Assembly (NCBI GenBank): GCA_017608575.1
Contig: JAFCFP010000009.1
Location: 1 to 26,940 of the forward strand
Source of the DNA: Candidatus Iainarchaeum sp.
GTDB taxonomy: Archaea > Iainarchaeota > Iainarchaeia > Iainarchaeales > DTGL01
Direction of reading: 5' to 3'
Length of the DNA: 26,940 nucleotides
Under the pieces are notes generated by a model, which saw only the letters and a list, made by a program, of their open reading frames with translations, had not been told where the DNA came from and made no database searches. This document shows, in pieces, positions 8,287 through 14,747 of the stretch. The position numbers were made by a program, and so were the translations under genes. Every line of letters begins with the position of its first letter. Within the stretch, counting starts at the first letter, position 1.

Positions 8287-8585
8287 TTTTTTTCAACTCC
8301 TTTTAATTCCATTAAATGAGCAGCTCCGGCAATAATGGTTTTTTTCATTTTGCCGTTTTTTATTTCCACTTCAAAACAATTGCCTCGCTTTCCAGTTATT
8401 CTTCCGGTTTTTCCCTGGAATAATGCAGCGGGCATTCCTTTGTGGATGGAACTATCAATATTGACTCTTACTGTTTGGTTTTCTTTCAATTCAGTGAAGA
8501 GTTTTGTTATTCCTTTTTTTGTGTGCTTTCTTTTCATTAAATGTCTTGTTTTTCCTCTTTTTCCTTTTGCTTTTTTGTTGGTCAT
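8283..8585 (-). CDS. rpl21e: 50S ribosomal protein L21e
   Basis: A 100-residue basic ribosomal protein of the archaeal/eukaryotic L21e family, part of the large subunit. The N terminus is rich in Lys, Arg and Gly (GKRGKTRHLMKRKHTKKG). The SH3-like core has VRVNIDSSIHKGMPAALFQGKTGRI, a classic L21e segment, followed by TGKRGNCFEVEI. It is the first gene of the operon with rpoF, DUF655 and ksgA. A canonical GGAGG lies six bases before its ATG. Confidence 0.95.
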   Translation of the reverse strand: MTNKKAKGKRGKTRHLMKRKHTKKGITKLFTELKENQTVRVNIDSSIHKGMPAALFQGKTGRITGKRGNCFEVEIKNGKMKKTIIAGAAHLMELKGVEKK

Positions 8586-8649
8586 TTTCTGCCTCCAAAG
8601 CTTCCACTATTCAAATCAAGAGAATAATATTAATTTCTCAAAGGAAAAA

Positions 8650-8657
8650 TATTTAAA
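8650..8657 (-). promoter_or_regulatory. TATA box of the L21e-rpoF-DUF655-ksgA operon
   Basis: TTTAAATA on the minus strand, about 65 nt before the L21e ATG. This predicts a leader of about 40 nt that contains the GGAGG site. The 204-nt gap 8586-8789 is the divergent promoter region shared with TBP; I see no RNA gene in it. Confidence 0.5.
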
Positions 8658-8753
8658 GGGCTTTTCTTTGCTTTTTGGCTTTCAGCTGTTGTTATGCATT
8701 TAACTGAAAAAAAAGCCTTTTTTTAAATACCTTTAAAAACCTTTTCGGTGCCT

Positions 8754-8761
8754 TTTATAAA
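8754..8761 (+). promoter_or_regulatory. TATA box of the TBP gene
   Basis: TTTATAAA centred about 32 nt before the ATG at 8790, predicting a leader of only a few bases. A second AT box (TTTAAA, 8765-8770) lies 22 nt before the ATG. No Shine-Dalgarno is evident, so a near-leaderless mRNA is likely. Confidence 0.5.
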
Positions 8762-8789
8762 TCATTTAAAAGGGGTTTTCTCCTGTAAA

Positions 8790-9401
8790 ATGGCTCGCGG
8801 GGTTTTTGGTGTGAAATATACTATTGTTAATTTGGTTGCTTCGGCTAATTTGAGGGGAACGCTTGATTTATATAATTTGGCGATGAGCATTCCCAATATT
8901 GAATATGAACCAGAACAGTTTCCAGGAGCAATATTGAAACTGAAAGAGCCAAAGGTTTCAATGCTTTTGTTCAAGAACGGCAAAGTGATTTGCAGTGGAG
9001 CTGATAATGAAAAGGAAATTGCGGCAGGCATTCGCAAGGCATCCAAATTAGTGCACGAAATTCAAAAGGAAATAAAGCCATTAAAGCGTGTCACTTACAC
9101 TGTTGTTAACTTGGTTGCAACAGCTGCATTGAATCAGACCGTTGACTTGTTCCAAGCTGCATTGAAGCTTGACAACGTTGAATATGAACCAGAACAGTTT
9201 CCTGGTGCAATTGTCAGGATTATGGATCCAAAATTAACCCTTTTGCTTTTCAAGAACGGCAAAATTATTTGCGCTGGCGCTAAAACCGAGGCATTGCTTA
9301 AAAAAGGCCTCAACAAAGCAGCGAGAATGATTAAAGCAATAAATCCAAAGCAAAAAAAGACAGCATCCAAAAAGCCAGCTAAAAAGAAAAAAAGAAAGTA
9401 A
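8790..9401 (+). CDS. tbp: TATA-box binding protein (TBP)
   Basis: The archaeal general transcription factor that bends promoter DNA and recruits TFB and RNA polymerase. It has 203 residues with two direct repeats (about 8-85 and 101-178). The four DNA-intercalating phenylalanines are in place (F44, F61, F137, F154), as are N14 and N107 in the NLVA segments that contact the centre of the TATA box. The repeats match at roughly 39 of 64 aligned positions, higher than usual, and share a 25-nt identical DNA stretch (8899-8923 and 9178-9202). The C terminus is a lysine-rich tail with 11 basic residues in the last 17. ATG 8790 is preferred over GTG 8748, which lies upstream of the TATA box. Confidence 0.93.
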   Translation: MARGVFGVKYTIVNLVASANLRGTLDLYNLAMSIPNIEYEPEQFPGAILKLKEPKVSMLLFKNGKVICSGADNEKEIAAGIRKASKLVHEIQKEIKPLKRVTYTVVNLVATAALNQTVDLFQAALKLDNVEYEPEQFPGAIVRIMDPKLTLLLFKNGKIICAGAKTEALLKKGLNKAARMIKAINPKQKKTASKKPAKKKKRK

Positions 9402-9442
9402 TCAAGGCAAAGATTCTCAACAGAAAACAGCAAAGTAATTCC

Positions 9443-9450
9443 TTTTTATT
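9443..9450 (+). promoter_or_regulatory. TATA box of 5S rRNA gene
   Basis: TTTTTATT centred 26 nt before the first base of the 5S helix I, the expected archaeal spacing, so 5S is probably transcribed on its own. Confidence 0.5.
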
Positions 9451-9472
9451 TCTTTCCTTTTCTATTTTTTAT

Positions 9473-9589
<117 letters not shown>

Positions 9590-9598
9590 ACTTTCCTG

Positions 9599-9604
9599 TT
9601 TTTT
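9599..9604 (+). terminator. Oligo-T terminator after 5S rRNA
   Basis: A run of six T ten bases after the 5S 3' end inside a T-rich stretch, as expected for intrinsic archaeal termination. Confidence 0.45.
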
Positions 9605-9624
9605 CTTTGTTTAAACAGTTTAAC

Positions 9625-9634
9625 TTTTAAATAT
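9625..9634 (+). promoter_or_regulatory. TATA box of the orphan basic protein gene
   Basis: TTTTAAATAT centred about 30 nt before ATG 9660. It predicts a transcript starting within a few bases of the start codon. Confidence 0.5.
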
Positions 9635-9659
9635 TGCCTGCGTATTTGATTTGGTTTTT

Positions 9660-10844
9660 ATGGCAAAAAGACATAGATATAAGCAAAAGAAACGCGGGAT
9701 TTACTTAATTTCTGAAGATTATAGAGCGGTTCCATTGGAAAAGCAGGGAGCTGCATTGGCAAGGGCTTTTGGTGAGGGGCCAAGCATTCCTGTCAGAAAA
9801 ATTTTGCTTGGAAAGTCGACTTCTGCAGCATTTTCCAATCTTAGGGCAATGCAGCGGAGTGGGGTTGAAAAGGAAAAAATTATTGCAGCTTTGAAGCAGC
9901 ATATTAAAGAGCTGAGAAGAATTTATGAAATGGAAAGTGGAGCCCTGAGGTCCCGGCTCAATTATCATATTTTGCTTTTTGAAGAGGAGTTAAGGCGCAT
10001 TGACCCCAAAGCTGTAAGATCAAAACATCTTAATTTTAAGCAGAGGATTTATGCCATGTCAAAGGAAAGGGGCAAAAGTGCAGCGCTTTCAACCGAAATT
10101 GGAATTTTTGCAGACCACGCTGCAAGGCAAGCTTTTTTTTTATACATGGAGGGGCAGCCATCAAGGGCTTTTAGTGCTCCTGTTGATGAAGCAATTGCTT
10201 TTTTGAAAGGGTTAAGAAAAATGGAGTTCCCTGGCTTGACCAAATCGGTGCAAAGAAAGATTGACGAAACATTATCATTTCTTGAGAAAAGAACTTCTCC
10301 AGTGTATGTGAGGGAAAGAGTGGAAGCGATTAGGCGTAACAGGCTTAAGGCAATGGAGCAAATAGGGAAAGCAAATTCCCTTCGCGAATTGCGAAGGATT
10401 GAAAGAGAAGTTCTTGAAATGGGATTTGATGATAAAATTGATAATGCCACTATGCATAGATTGATAAAAAAACTTGACGAAAAAAGGGAGAAAATTTCTA
10501 AGGCAATTGTTGGAAAAGTTAAACCAGTTGAAAGGGAGAGGGCAAAGGTTAAGGCGCCAAGGTTTGAGAGAAGGGATGGCTATGTTTGGATTGGCGGGCA
10601 GTGGATTCCAAAATACACTCTTGAGAATTTTTTGAGGGGAAAGCGGGGTAAAAGGCTTTTTGATGCGCTTGAATTATTTGAACCCAAAAAAAGGGGTCGC
10701 AGGAAAAAGCCTTCGGCTCTCGGGCAAAGAGCTGTTAAAGAGTATAAGGCAGCAAGGGAGCGTTATAAGGAAAAATATGGGGTTTACCCAAGTCCGAGAG
10801 TGTTGTTGGAGTTTATGGAGAGAGAGGGAAAGCCCATTGACTGA
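9660..10844 (+). CDS. Uncharacterised basic, helix-rich protein
   Basis: I do not recognise this 394-residue protein. It opens with a strongly basic tail (MAKRHRYKQKKRG), continues with charged helical stretches likely to form coiled coils (about 68-115 and 215-285), then a basic linker. A short conserved-looking aromatic patch GYVWIGGQWIPKY lies at about 307-319, followed by another basic stretch (KKRGRRKK, 343-350) and a C-terminal helix ending in YPSPRVLLEFMEREG. There is no signal peptide or membrane segment. The charge suggests binding to nucleic acid or the ribosome; the position after 5S rRNA and TBP is compatible but not proof. ATG 9660 is chosen over TTG 9651 on TATA spacing. The gene has its own promoter and ends 14 nt from a convergent antiporter. 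Confidence 0.75.
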   Translation: MAKRHRYKQKKRGIYLISEDYRAVPLEKQGAALARAFGEGPSIPVRKILLGKSTSAAFSNLRAMQRSGVEKEKIIAALKQHIKELRRIYEMESGALRSRLNYHILLFEEELRRIDPKAVRSKHLNFKQRIYAMSKERGKSAALSTEIGIFADHAARQAFFLYMEGQPSRAFSAPVDEAIAFLKGLRKMEFPGLTKSVQRKIDETLSFLEKRTSPVYVRERVEAIRRNRLKAMEQIGKANSLRELRRIEREVLEMGFDDKIDNATMHRLIKKLDEKREKISKAIVGKVKPVERERAKVKAPRFERRDGYVWIGGQWIPKYTLENFLRGKRGKRLFDALELFEPKKRGRRKKPSALGQRAVKEYKAARERYKEKYGVYPSPRVLLEFMEREGKPID

Positions 10845-10858
10845 TTCAGCTGAAGGAT

Positions 10859-11815
10859 TCAGCCAAAGATTGGAAGAATGCCTGATTCAGCCAAAATGTA
10901 GAGCACGTAAATTATTATGAGCACGAATCCTTCCCTTGTGTCGATTTTTCCTTTCTTGGAGAAAAGGAACCAAACAGCAAATATTGTAATGAAAAGGAAT
11001 GGAACAATGCTGGCGAGTGAGGAAACGTTTATTTGCCTTGGATTTAACAGTGAGGTAATGCCGAGTACGAGGGTAATGTTTGTAACCGCCGAACCAAACA
11101 AGTCACCCATTGCTAATGCGTATTGTTTTTTTCTTATTGCGCGCAGTTCAACTGTCAGTTCTGGCAGTGAAGTGCTTAACGCAACTGCAGTGGCGCCAAT
11201 TACTGCTGGTGGCACCAATAACCAGTAGGCAATTGTAATCGCTGATTCAACAAGAAAGTGAGCAGATGCAAGCAGTATGGCAATTCCTGTAATTAGTTTT
11301 ATTGCAGCAAGCCAGCTTTTTGATTGAGTTGAACCATTGAATATTGATTTGCTTATTTTTCCACGCTTATAGAGCCTGTGCAAGAGGAATGCAAAAAGAG
11401 ATAAGAGAATTATTCCATGGCCAATGGAAAGAGTGGAAGTGAAGAATATTAACACTGTGACAATGGATGTAATGAACAGTAATTCGATTAGGCCTTCGAA
11501 TTCTTTCTTTTTTATTACAATTTTGCCTCCAATTATTGCACAGATTCCGAGAATGAGTGTTAAATCGGAAAGATTAGAGCCAAGCACTGTTCCAACAGAT
11601 AACGCTGGTACATTATTGATTCCTGAAAAAATTGCAACGCTTAATTCTGGTAATGAAGTTGAAACAGAAACAAGTATGAAGCCTATTGCAAAAGTGGAAA
11701 TTCCAAAAAGCCGTGAAAGCATTACACTGTTTTTAATGACAAGTTCACTGCTTTTTACAAGGAAAAAAGCGCTTACAATGAATGAAACCAAGGCAAGTGA
11801 AATCTCCAAAACCAT
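10859..11815 (-). CDS. Na+/Ca2+ exchanger-family (CaCA, YrbG-like) antiporter
   Basis: A 318-residue membrane protein of the cation/Ca2+ exchanger superfamily, expected to move Ca2+ or a related cation out against Na+ or H+. The two inverted alpha repeats are clear: VSTSLPELSV...GSNLSDLTLILG (51-90) with E57 and D84, and ALSTSLPELTV...GSAVTNITLVLG (210-250) with E217. Position 244 is Asn where repeat 1 has Asp, a common asymmetry in this family. About ten hydrophobic helices are predicted, split by a basic loop at about 145-165. A minus-strand TATA-like TTTATTAT (11835-11842) lies about 24 nt before the ATG, predicting a leaderless mRNA. Confidence 0.9.
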   Translation of the reverse strand: MVLEISLALVSFIVSAFFLVKSSELVIKNSVMLSRLFGISTFAIGFILVSVSTSLPELSVAIFSGINNVPALSVGTVLGSNLSDLTLILGICAIIGGKIVIKKKEFEGLIELLFITSIVTVLIFFTSTLSIGHGIILLSLFAFLLHRLYKRGKISKSIFNGSTQSKSWLAAIKLITGIAILLASAHFLVESAITIAYWLLVPPAVIGATAVALSTSLPELTVELRAIRKKQYALAMGDLFGSAVTNITLVLGITSLLNPRQINVSSLASIVPFLFITIFAVWFLFSKKGKIDTREGFVLIIIYVLYILAESGILPIFG

Positions 11816-11876
11816 ATAAATAGTGATTCATTGGATAATAAATACTTTTTTGTGAAAGCAAAGCGCATTAAAAAGC

Positions 11877-11892
11877 GTGAAAATTGTTTCAC
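11877..11892. promoter_or_regulatory. Palindromic operator 1 upstream of arsR-iscS-iscU
   Basis: GTGAAAATTGTTTCAC, a 16-bp inverted repeat with GTGAA/TTCAC arms, just upstream of the TATA box. It matches operator 2 at 14 of 16 positions and starts exactly 36 bp before it. Confidence 0.7.
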
Positions 11893-11900
11893 CTATCGGT

Positions 11901-11910
11901 TTTTAAATTT
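11901..11910 (+). promoter_or_regulatory. TATA box of arsR-iscS-iscU operon
   Basis: TTTTAAATTT centred 25 nt before ATG 11931, predicting a leaderless transcript. It lies between the two palindromes. Confidence 0.6.
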
Positions 11911-11912
11911 AT

Positions 11913-11928
11913 GTGAATATTATTTCAC
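11913..11928. promoter_or_regulatory. Palindromic operator 2 between TATA box and start codon
   Basis: GTGAATATTATTTCAC, a 16-bp inverted repeat occupying the space between the TATA box and the ATG. A bound repressor here would block RNA polymerase. It also explains the in-frame GTG at 11913, which belongs to the palindrome and is not a start codon. Confidence 0.7.
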
Positions 11929-11930
11929 GT

Positions 11931-12248
11931 ATGGTTCCTGTTGATAGATGCTTTTCGGTATTGGGCAACCCATTGCGGTTGAAAATAATTGCCGAGCTTA
12001 AAAAAAACCCAATGAGTGTTTCAGAGCTTGCAAGCAAGCTCAAAGAAGAGCGCAGCAATGTTTCTCACTCGCTTGCTTTGCTTAAAAGATGCAATTTTGT
12101 GAAAGTGGAAAAAAATGGACGCAAAAGTGTTTATTCACTGAGCAATTGCATTGTAAATGATTTGAAAATGCGTGGAACGCTTATTGAAATAATGGAAATG
12201 CACATTAAACAGCACTGCGGGAGCAAATGTATTGAGGGTTTAAAATGA
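11931..12248 (+). CDS. ArsR-family winged-helix regulator with multiple cysteines
   Basis: A 105-residue ArsR-type repressor. LGNPLRLKIIAEL (11-23), SVSELASKL (29-37) and the recognition helix RSNVSHSLALLKRC (41-54) form the winged helix, with the wing at VKVEKNGRKSVYSL. It has five cysteines (C7, C54, C73, C96, C100), two in a C-terminal HCGSKC motif, so sensing by a metal or Fe-S cluster is plausible. Its stop overlaps the iscS start (ATGA), and two palindromes sit at the promoter. The natural reading is an autoregulated repressor of the Fe-S assembly genes, analogous in role to IscR or SufR but in a different family (inference). ATG 11931 is preferred over GTG 11913, which is upstream of the predicted transcript start. 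Confidence 0.88.
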   Translation: MVPVDRCFSVLGNPLRLKIIAELKKNPMSVSELASKLKEERSNVSHSLALLKRCNFVKVEKNGRKSVYSLSNCIVNDLKMRGTLIEIMEMHIKQHCGSKCIEGLK

Positions 12249-13396
12249 AGGTTTACTTGGATAATGCTGCAACAACCCCAGTGCGTAAAGAAGTGGTTGA
12301 AGCAATGCAACCCTTTTTTTCTGAAAAATTCGGAAATGCTTCATCCCTTCATTCTTTTGGCGTAGAGGCACGCAATGAACTTGAAAAAGCACGTGAAAAA
12401 ACTGCATCCATTCTTAAAGTGAAGCCAAGCGAAATAATTTTCACTTCAGGCGCAACCGAAGCGGACAATTTTTCCTTAAAGGGCACAGCGCTTGTTGCAC
12501 GCAAAGAAGGTAAAAAGCATTTGATAACAACAGCAATTGAGCACCACGCTGTCCTGCATTCAATGCAATGGCTTGAAACACAAGGCTTTGATGTAACCTA
12601 CTTACCTGTTGATGAGTTCGGGCTTGTTGATGTGGAACAAGTAAGTGAAGCAATAAGAAAGGACACTTTTCTTGTATCAGTAATGGCTGCAAACAATGAA
12701 ATTGGAACAATTGAACCGTTTGAAGAAATTGCCAAAATATGCAGTGAACGCAATGTTTTGTTTCACACTGATGCAGTGCAAGCAATTGGAAAAATCCCAA
12801 TGGATTTAAAGGATATTGATTTGCTTTCACTGTCAGCGCACAAAATTTATGGCCCAAAAGGCTCGGGTGTTCTGGTTGTAAAGGAAAATGTGCAGATTGA
12901 ACCATTGATTCATGGCGGTGGCCATGAATTCGGAAAAAGAAGTGGCACTGAAAATGTTGCCAGTGCTGTTGGGCTTGCAAAGGCTTTGGAGTTGGCTGAA
13001 AAAGAACGCGAGTCCGAAGCAAAAAGGCAAACCGCTTTAAGGGATAAATTGATTGATGGAGTTCTGCAAATTCCAAACACAAGGCTTAATGGCCATCCAA
13101 CAAAAAGGCTTTTCAATAACGCGAATTTTTCTTTCAGTTTTATTGAAGGCGAGTCACTTATATTGCGCTTGAATGAAAAAGGCATTGCTGCTTCCACTGG
13201 TTCAGCGTGTTCTTCTCCTAATTTGAAGCCAAGCCATGTACTGCTCGCCCTGGGTTTAAAGCCAAGCGAAGCGCATGGCTCATTGCGTCTTTCACTTGGC
13301 AGGAACAACACTGAAGAAGAAATTGATTATGTGTTGGAAGTGCTGCCTCTCGTTGTTGAATCACTGAGGAAAATAAGCCCTTTTGCTGGACAGTGA
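12245..13396 (+). CDS. iscS: Cysteine desulfurase (IscS/NifS)
   Basis: A PLP enzyme that takes sulfur from cysteine as a persulfide and passes it to IscU for Fe-S cluster assembly, and often also to tRNA thiolation. Over 383 residues it shows YLDNAATTP at the N terminus, the TSGATEADN cofactor-binding stretch, EHHAV (H100/H101), TDAVQ (D176, Q179), the PLP lysine in SAHKIYGPKG (K200) and the persulfide cysteine in TGSACSSPNLKPSHV (C322). The ACSSPN loop is of the IscS class I type. It is coupled to arsR by a 4-base overlap and followed 10 nt later by iscU. Confidence 0.95.
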   Translation: MKVYLDNAATTPVRKEVVEAMQPFFSEKFGNASSLHSFGVEARNELEKAREKTASILKVKPSEIIFTSGATEADNFSLKGTALVARKEGKKHLITTAIEHHAVLHSMQWLETQGFDVTYLPVDEFGLVDVEQVSEAIRKDTFLVSVMAANNEIGTIEPFEEIAKICSERNVLFHTDAVQAIGKIPMDLKDIDLLSLSAHKIYGPKGSGVLVVKENVQIEPLIHGGGHEFGKRSGTENVASAVGLAKALELAEKERESEAKRQTALRDKLIDGVLQIPNTRLNGHPTKRLFNNANFSFSFIEGESLILRLNEKGIAASTGSACSSPNLKPSHVLLALGLKPSEAHGSLRLSLGRNNTEEEIDYVLEVLPLVVESLRKISPFAGQ

Positions 13397-13409
13397 GGTG
13401 TTTTTTTTG
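13395..13409 (+). promoter_or_regulatory. Ribosome-binding site GAGGTG-T6-TTG of iscU
   Basis: GAGGTG overlapping the iscS stop, six T, then TTG. The same layout precedes pyrE and the ALG14-like gene. It fixes the iscU start at 13407. Confidence 0.7.
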
Positions 13410-13928
13410 ATATATGGAGAAAAAGTCAGAGAGCATTTTTTGAAGCCACATAACATGGGAAAAATGGAGCACCCTGATGGTGTTGGAAAAGTCGGCAATA
13501 TTGTGTGCGGTGATGTAATGTGGCTTTACATTAAGGTGGGCAAAAACAGCAAAGGCCAGAGAATAATTTCTGACATTAAATGGCAGACGTTTGGCTGTGC
13601 AGCGGCAATTGCAACCTCTTCCGCTGTAACTGATTTGGCCAAAGGCAAAACATTAGAGGAAGCGCTTGAAATTTCAAACAAAAAAGTAGTTGACTCGCTT
13701 GGCGGATTGCCACCCGTGAAAATTCATTGCTCTGTTCTTGCAGAGGATGCATTGGGTGAAGCAATTTATGATTATTTGAAAAAAAACAATTTGCGCATTC
13801 CAAAAAAACTGCAAGAAAGGCATGAGAAAATTATTGCTGACATTAAGGAGATCGAGGAGAGATACAAGGAATTCCTGCAGAGGGAAGAAACCAGCGGGAA
13901 AAAACAGAGCAGAGAGCCCGGTTTTTGA
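13407..13928 (+). CDS. iscU: Fe-S cluster scaffold protein IscU/NifU N-terminal type (TTG start)
   Basis: The scaffold on which IscS-derived sulfur and iron form [2Fe-2S] clusters. The three ligand cysteines and the conserved aspartate are present: VCGD (C34, D36), FGCAAAIATSS (C64) and HCSVLAEDA (C108). The protein from TTG 13407 begins MIYGEKVREHF, matching the usual IscU start, and has 173 residues. That is about 45 longer than a typical IscU, with a charged helical C-terminal extension (about 129-173). The LPPVK segment before C108, recognised by HscA-type chaperones in bacteria, is present. It is last in the arsR-iscS-iscU operon; no IscA, HscA or ferredoxin gene is adjacent. Confidence 0.92.
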   Translation: MIYGEKVREHFLKPHNMGKMEHPDGVGKVGNIVCGDVMWLYIKVGKNSKGQRIISDIKWQTFGCAAAIATSSAVTDLAKGKTLEEALEISNKKVVDSLGGLPPVKIHCSVLAEDALGEAIYDYLKKNNLRIPKKLQERHEKIIADIKEIEERYKEFLQREETSGKKQSREPGF

Positions 13929-13967
13929 ATGAAAAAGAAAGAGCATAAAGGCAGGGAAACAGTTAAG

Positions 13968-13976
13968 TTTAAATAT
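13968..13976 (+). promoter_or_regulatory. TATA box of vapBC-type operon
   Basis: TTTAAATAT, with the predicted transcript start near 13998, 11 nt before the antitoxin ATG. Confidence 0.5.
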
Positions 13977-13978
13977 GT

Positions 13979-13998
13979 AATTAATTATATAATTAATT
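13979..13998. promoter_or_regulatory. Perfect 20-bp palindrome, likely VapB operator
   Basis: AATTAATTATATAATTAATT is a perfect inverted repeat lying exactly between the TATA box and the predicted transcript start of the toxin-antitoxin pair. RHH antitoxins bind such palindromes, usually with the toxin, to repress their own operon. Confidence 0.65.
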
Positions 13999-14008
13999 TG
14001 ATGATTGT

Positions 14009-14245
14009 ATGCCACAGGTTGTTTTATCTTTAGAGCAAAAATATGACGATAAGCTGAGAAGGCTGGCGAACACATTGTATGGCGGTAGAAAAGGCGCAAT
14101 GTCTGAGGTTGTCGAAGCAGGGATTGAGATGCTTGAGAGGAAAATAAAGAGGGATAAAGCGTATAAAAAACTGCTGTTGCTGTCCTCAAAGAGCAGAGCG
14201 CTTGGCATGGGCAAATTTGAGCGGGAAGAGGCTTATGGGCGATAG
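14009..14245 (+). CDS. vapB: VapB-like antitoxin (ribbon-helix-helix)
   Basis: A 78-residue protein with the layout of a ribbon-helix-helix antitoxin: a short N-terminal strand PQVVLSLEQ, then helix KYDDKLRRLANTLY, a GGRKGAMSEVVEAGIEMLERK helix pair, and a charged C-terminal tail that would wrap the toxin. It overlaps the following PIN-domain gene by 11 bases, the usual arrangement. It would neutralise the toxin and, through the palindrome at 13979-13998, repress its own promoter (inference). The exact subfamily is not recognised. Confidence 0.75.
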   Translation: MPQVVLSLEQKYDDKLRRLANTLYGGRKGAMSEVVEAGIEMLERKIKRDKAYKKLLLLSSKSRALGMGKFEREEAYGR

Positions 14246-14672
14246 GGCATTGGTTGATACAAACATTTTGGTTTACCTGATTGACAAAACAGATGAAAAA
14301 AGGCACAGGAAAGCAAAGGAATGGTTCAAATCAATAAAGGGCCAAGAAAACCTTTTTGTTTCGGCTCAAAACCTCAGGGAGTTCTCAAGCATCGCGTTGA
14401 AAAAATCCAGTTTGCATGTAAATGAAATAAACAAAATATTGCGGCTGTTTGCAGATGCTTTTGATTTGATTTCCGATAACTTTGAAGACATAATCAAGGC
14501 AAACAACAAAATTGAAAAAACTAGAAAAAATTTTTGGGATGCACTGATTGCCGCAACAATGCAAAGGCATTTCATAAGTGTTATTTTAACAGAGAACACA
14601 AAAGATTTCAAAAAAATTAAGGGCATAAAAGCAATAAACCCCTTGGAGCAGCATTCCCAGCGAACCCATTGA
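14235..14672 (+). CDS. vapC: PIN-domain toxin, VapC family
   Basis: A 145-residue PIN-domain ribonuclease of the VapC type. The acidic active-site residues are visible: ALVDTN (D8), LREF (E49), FWDALIAA (D102) and the closing TENTKDF block (about 119-125). VapC proteins cleave tRNA or rRNA when freed from VapB. ATG 14235 is chosen because it begins directly at the first PIN strand and overlaps vapB by 11 bases; the longer start at 14202 would add residues unlike the family. All catalytic acids appear intact, so the toxin is probably functional. Confidence 0.85.
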   Translation: MGDRALVDTNILVYLIDKTDEKRHRKAKEWFKSIKGQENLFVSAQNLREFSSIALKKSSLHVNEINKILRLFADAFDLISDNFEDIIKANNKIEKTRKNFWDALIAATMQRHFISVILTENTKDFKKIKGIKAINPLEQHSQRTH

Positions 14673-14747
14673 GCAATGCGCGTTACTTTTTAATTCATTT
14701 GCTCTCCTATTTTTAGGTAAATTTTCTTTTATTCCACTGTGATTTTA

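Noticed and set aside
8586..8789. Possible small RNA in the largest gap of the window
   Set aside because: AT-rich with TATA-like boxes on both strands and no GC-rich paired segment; explained as the divergent L21e/TBP promoter region.
10850..10912. Direct repeat of GATTCAGCCAAA near the orphan/antiporter junction
   Set aside because: Both copies lie at or in the antiporter's 3' coding end, where they encode ordinary hydrophobic residues; too short and only two copies.
11913..11930. Upstream GTG start for the ArsR gene
   Set aside because: It is part of the second palindrome and lies only a few bases from the TATA box, upstream of the expected transcript start.
12441..13082. 213-residue open frame on the minus strand opposite iscS
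   Set aside because: The iscS frame has every catalytic motif; the antisense product is rich in His, Gln and Leu with no domain pattern, a typical shadow frame.
13929..14033. Short ORF of 34 residues starting right after iscU (MKKKEHKGRETVKF...)
   Set aside because: It runs through the TATA box and palindrome of the vapBC promoter and into vapB; the second half is only the translation of AT-rich promoter DNA.
14673..14747. Possible hairpin GAGCAA...TTGCTC after vapC
   Set aside because: Only six pairs with a long loop; not convincing as an RNA or a terminator.
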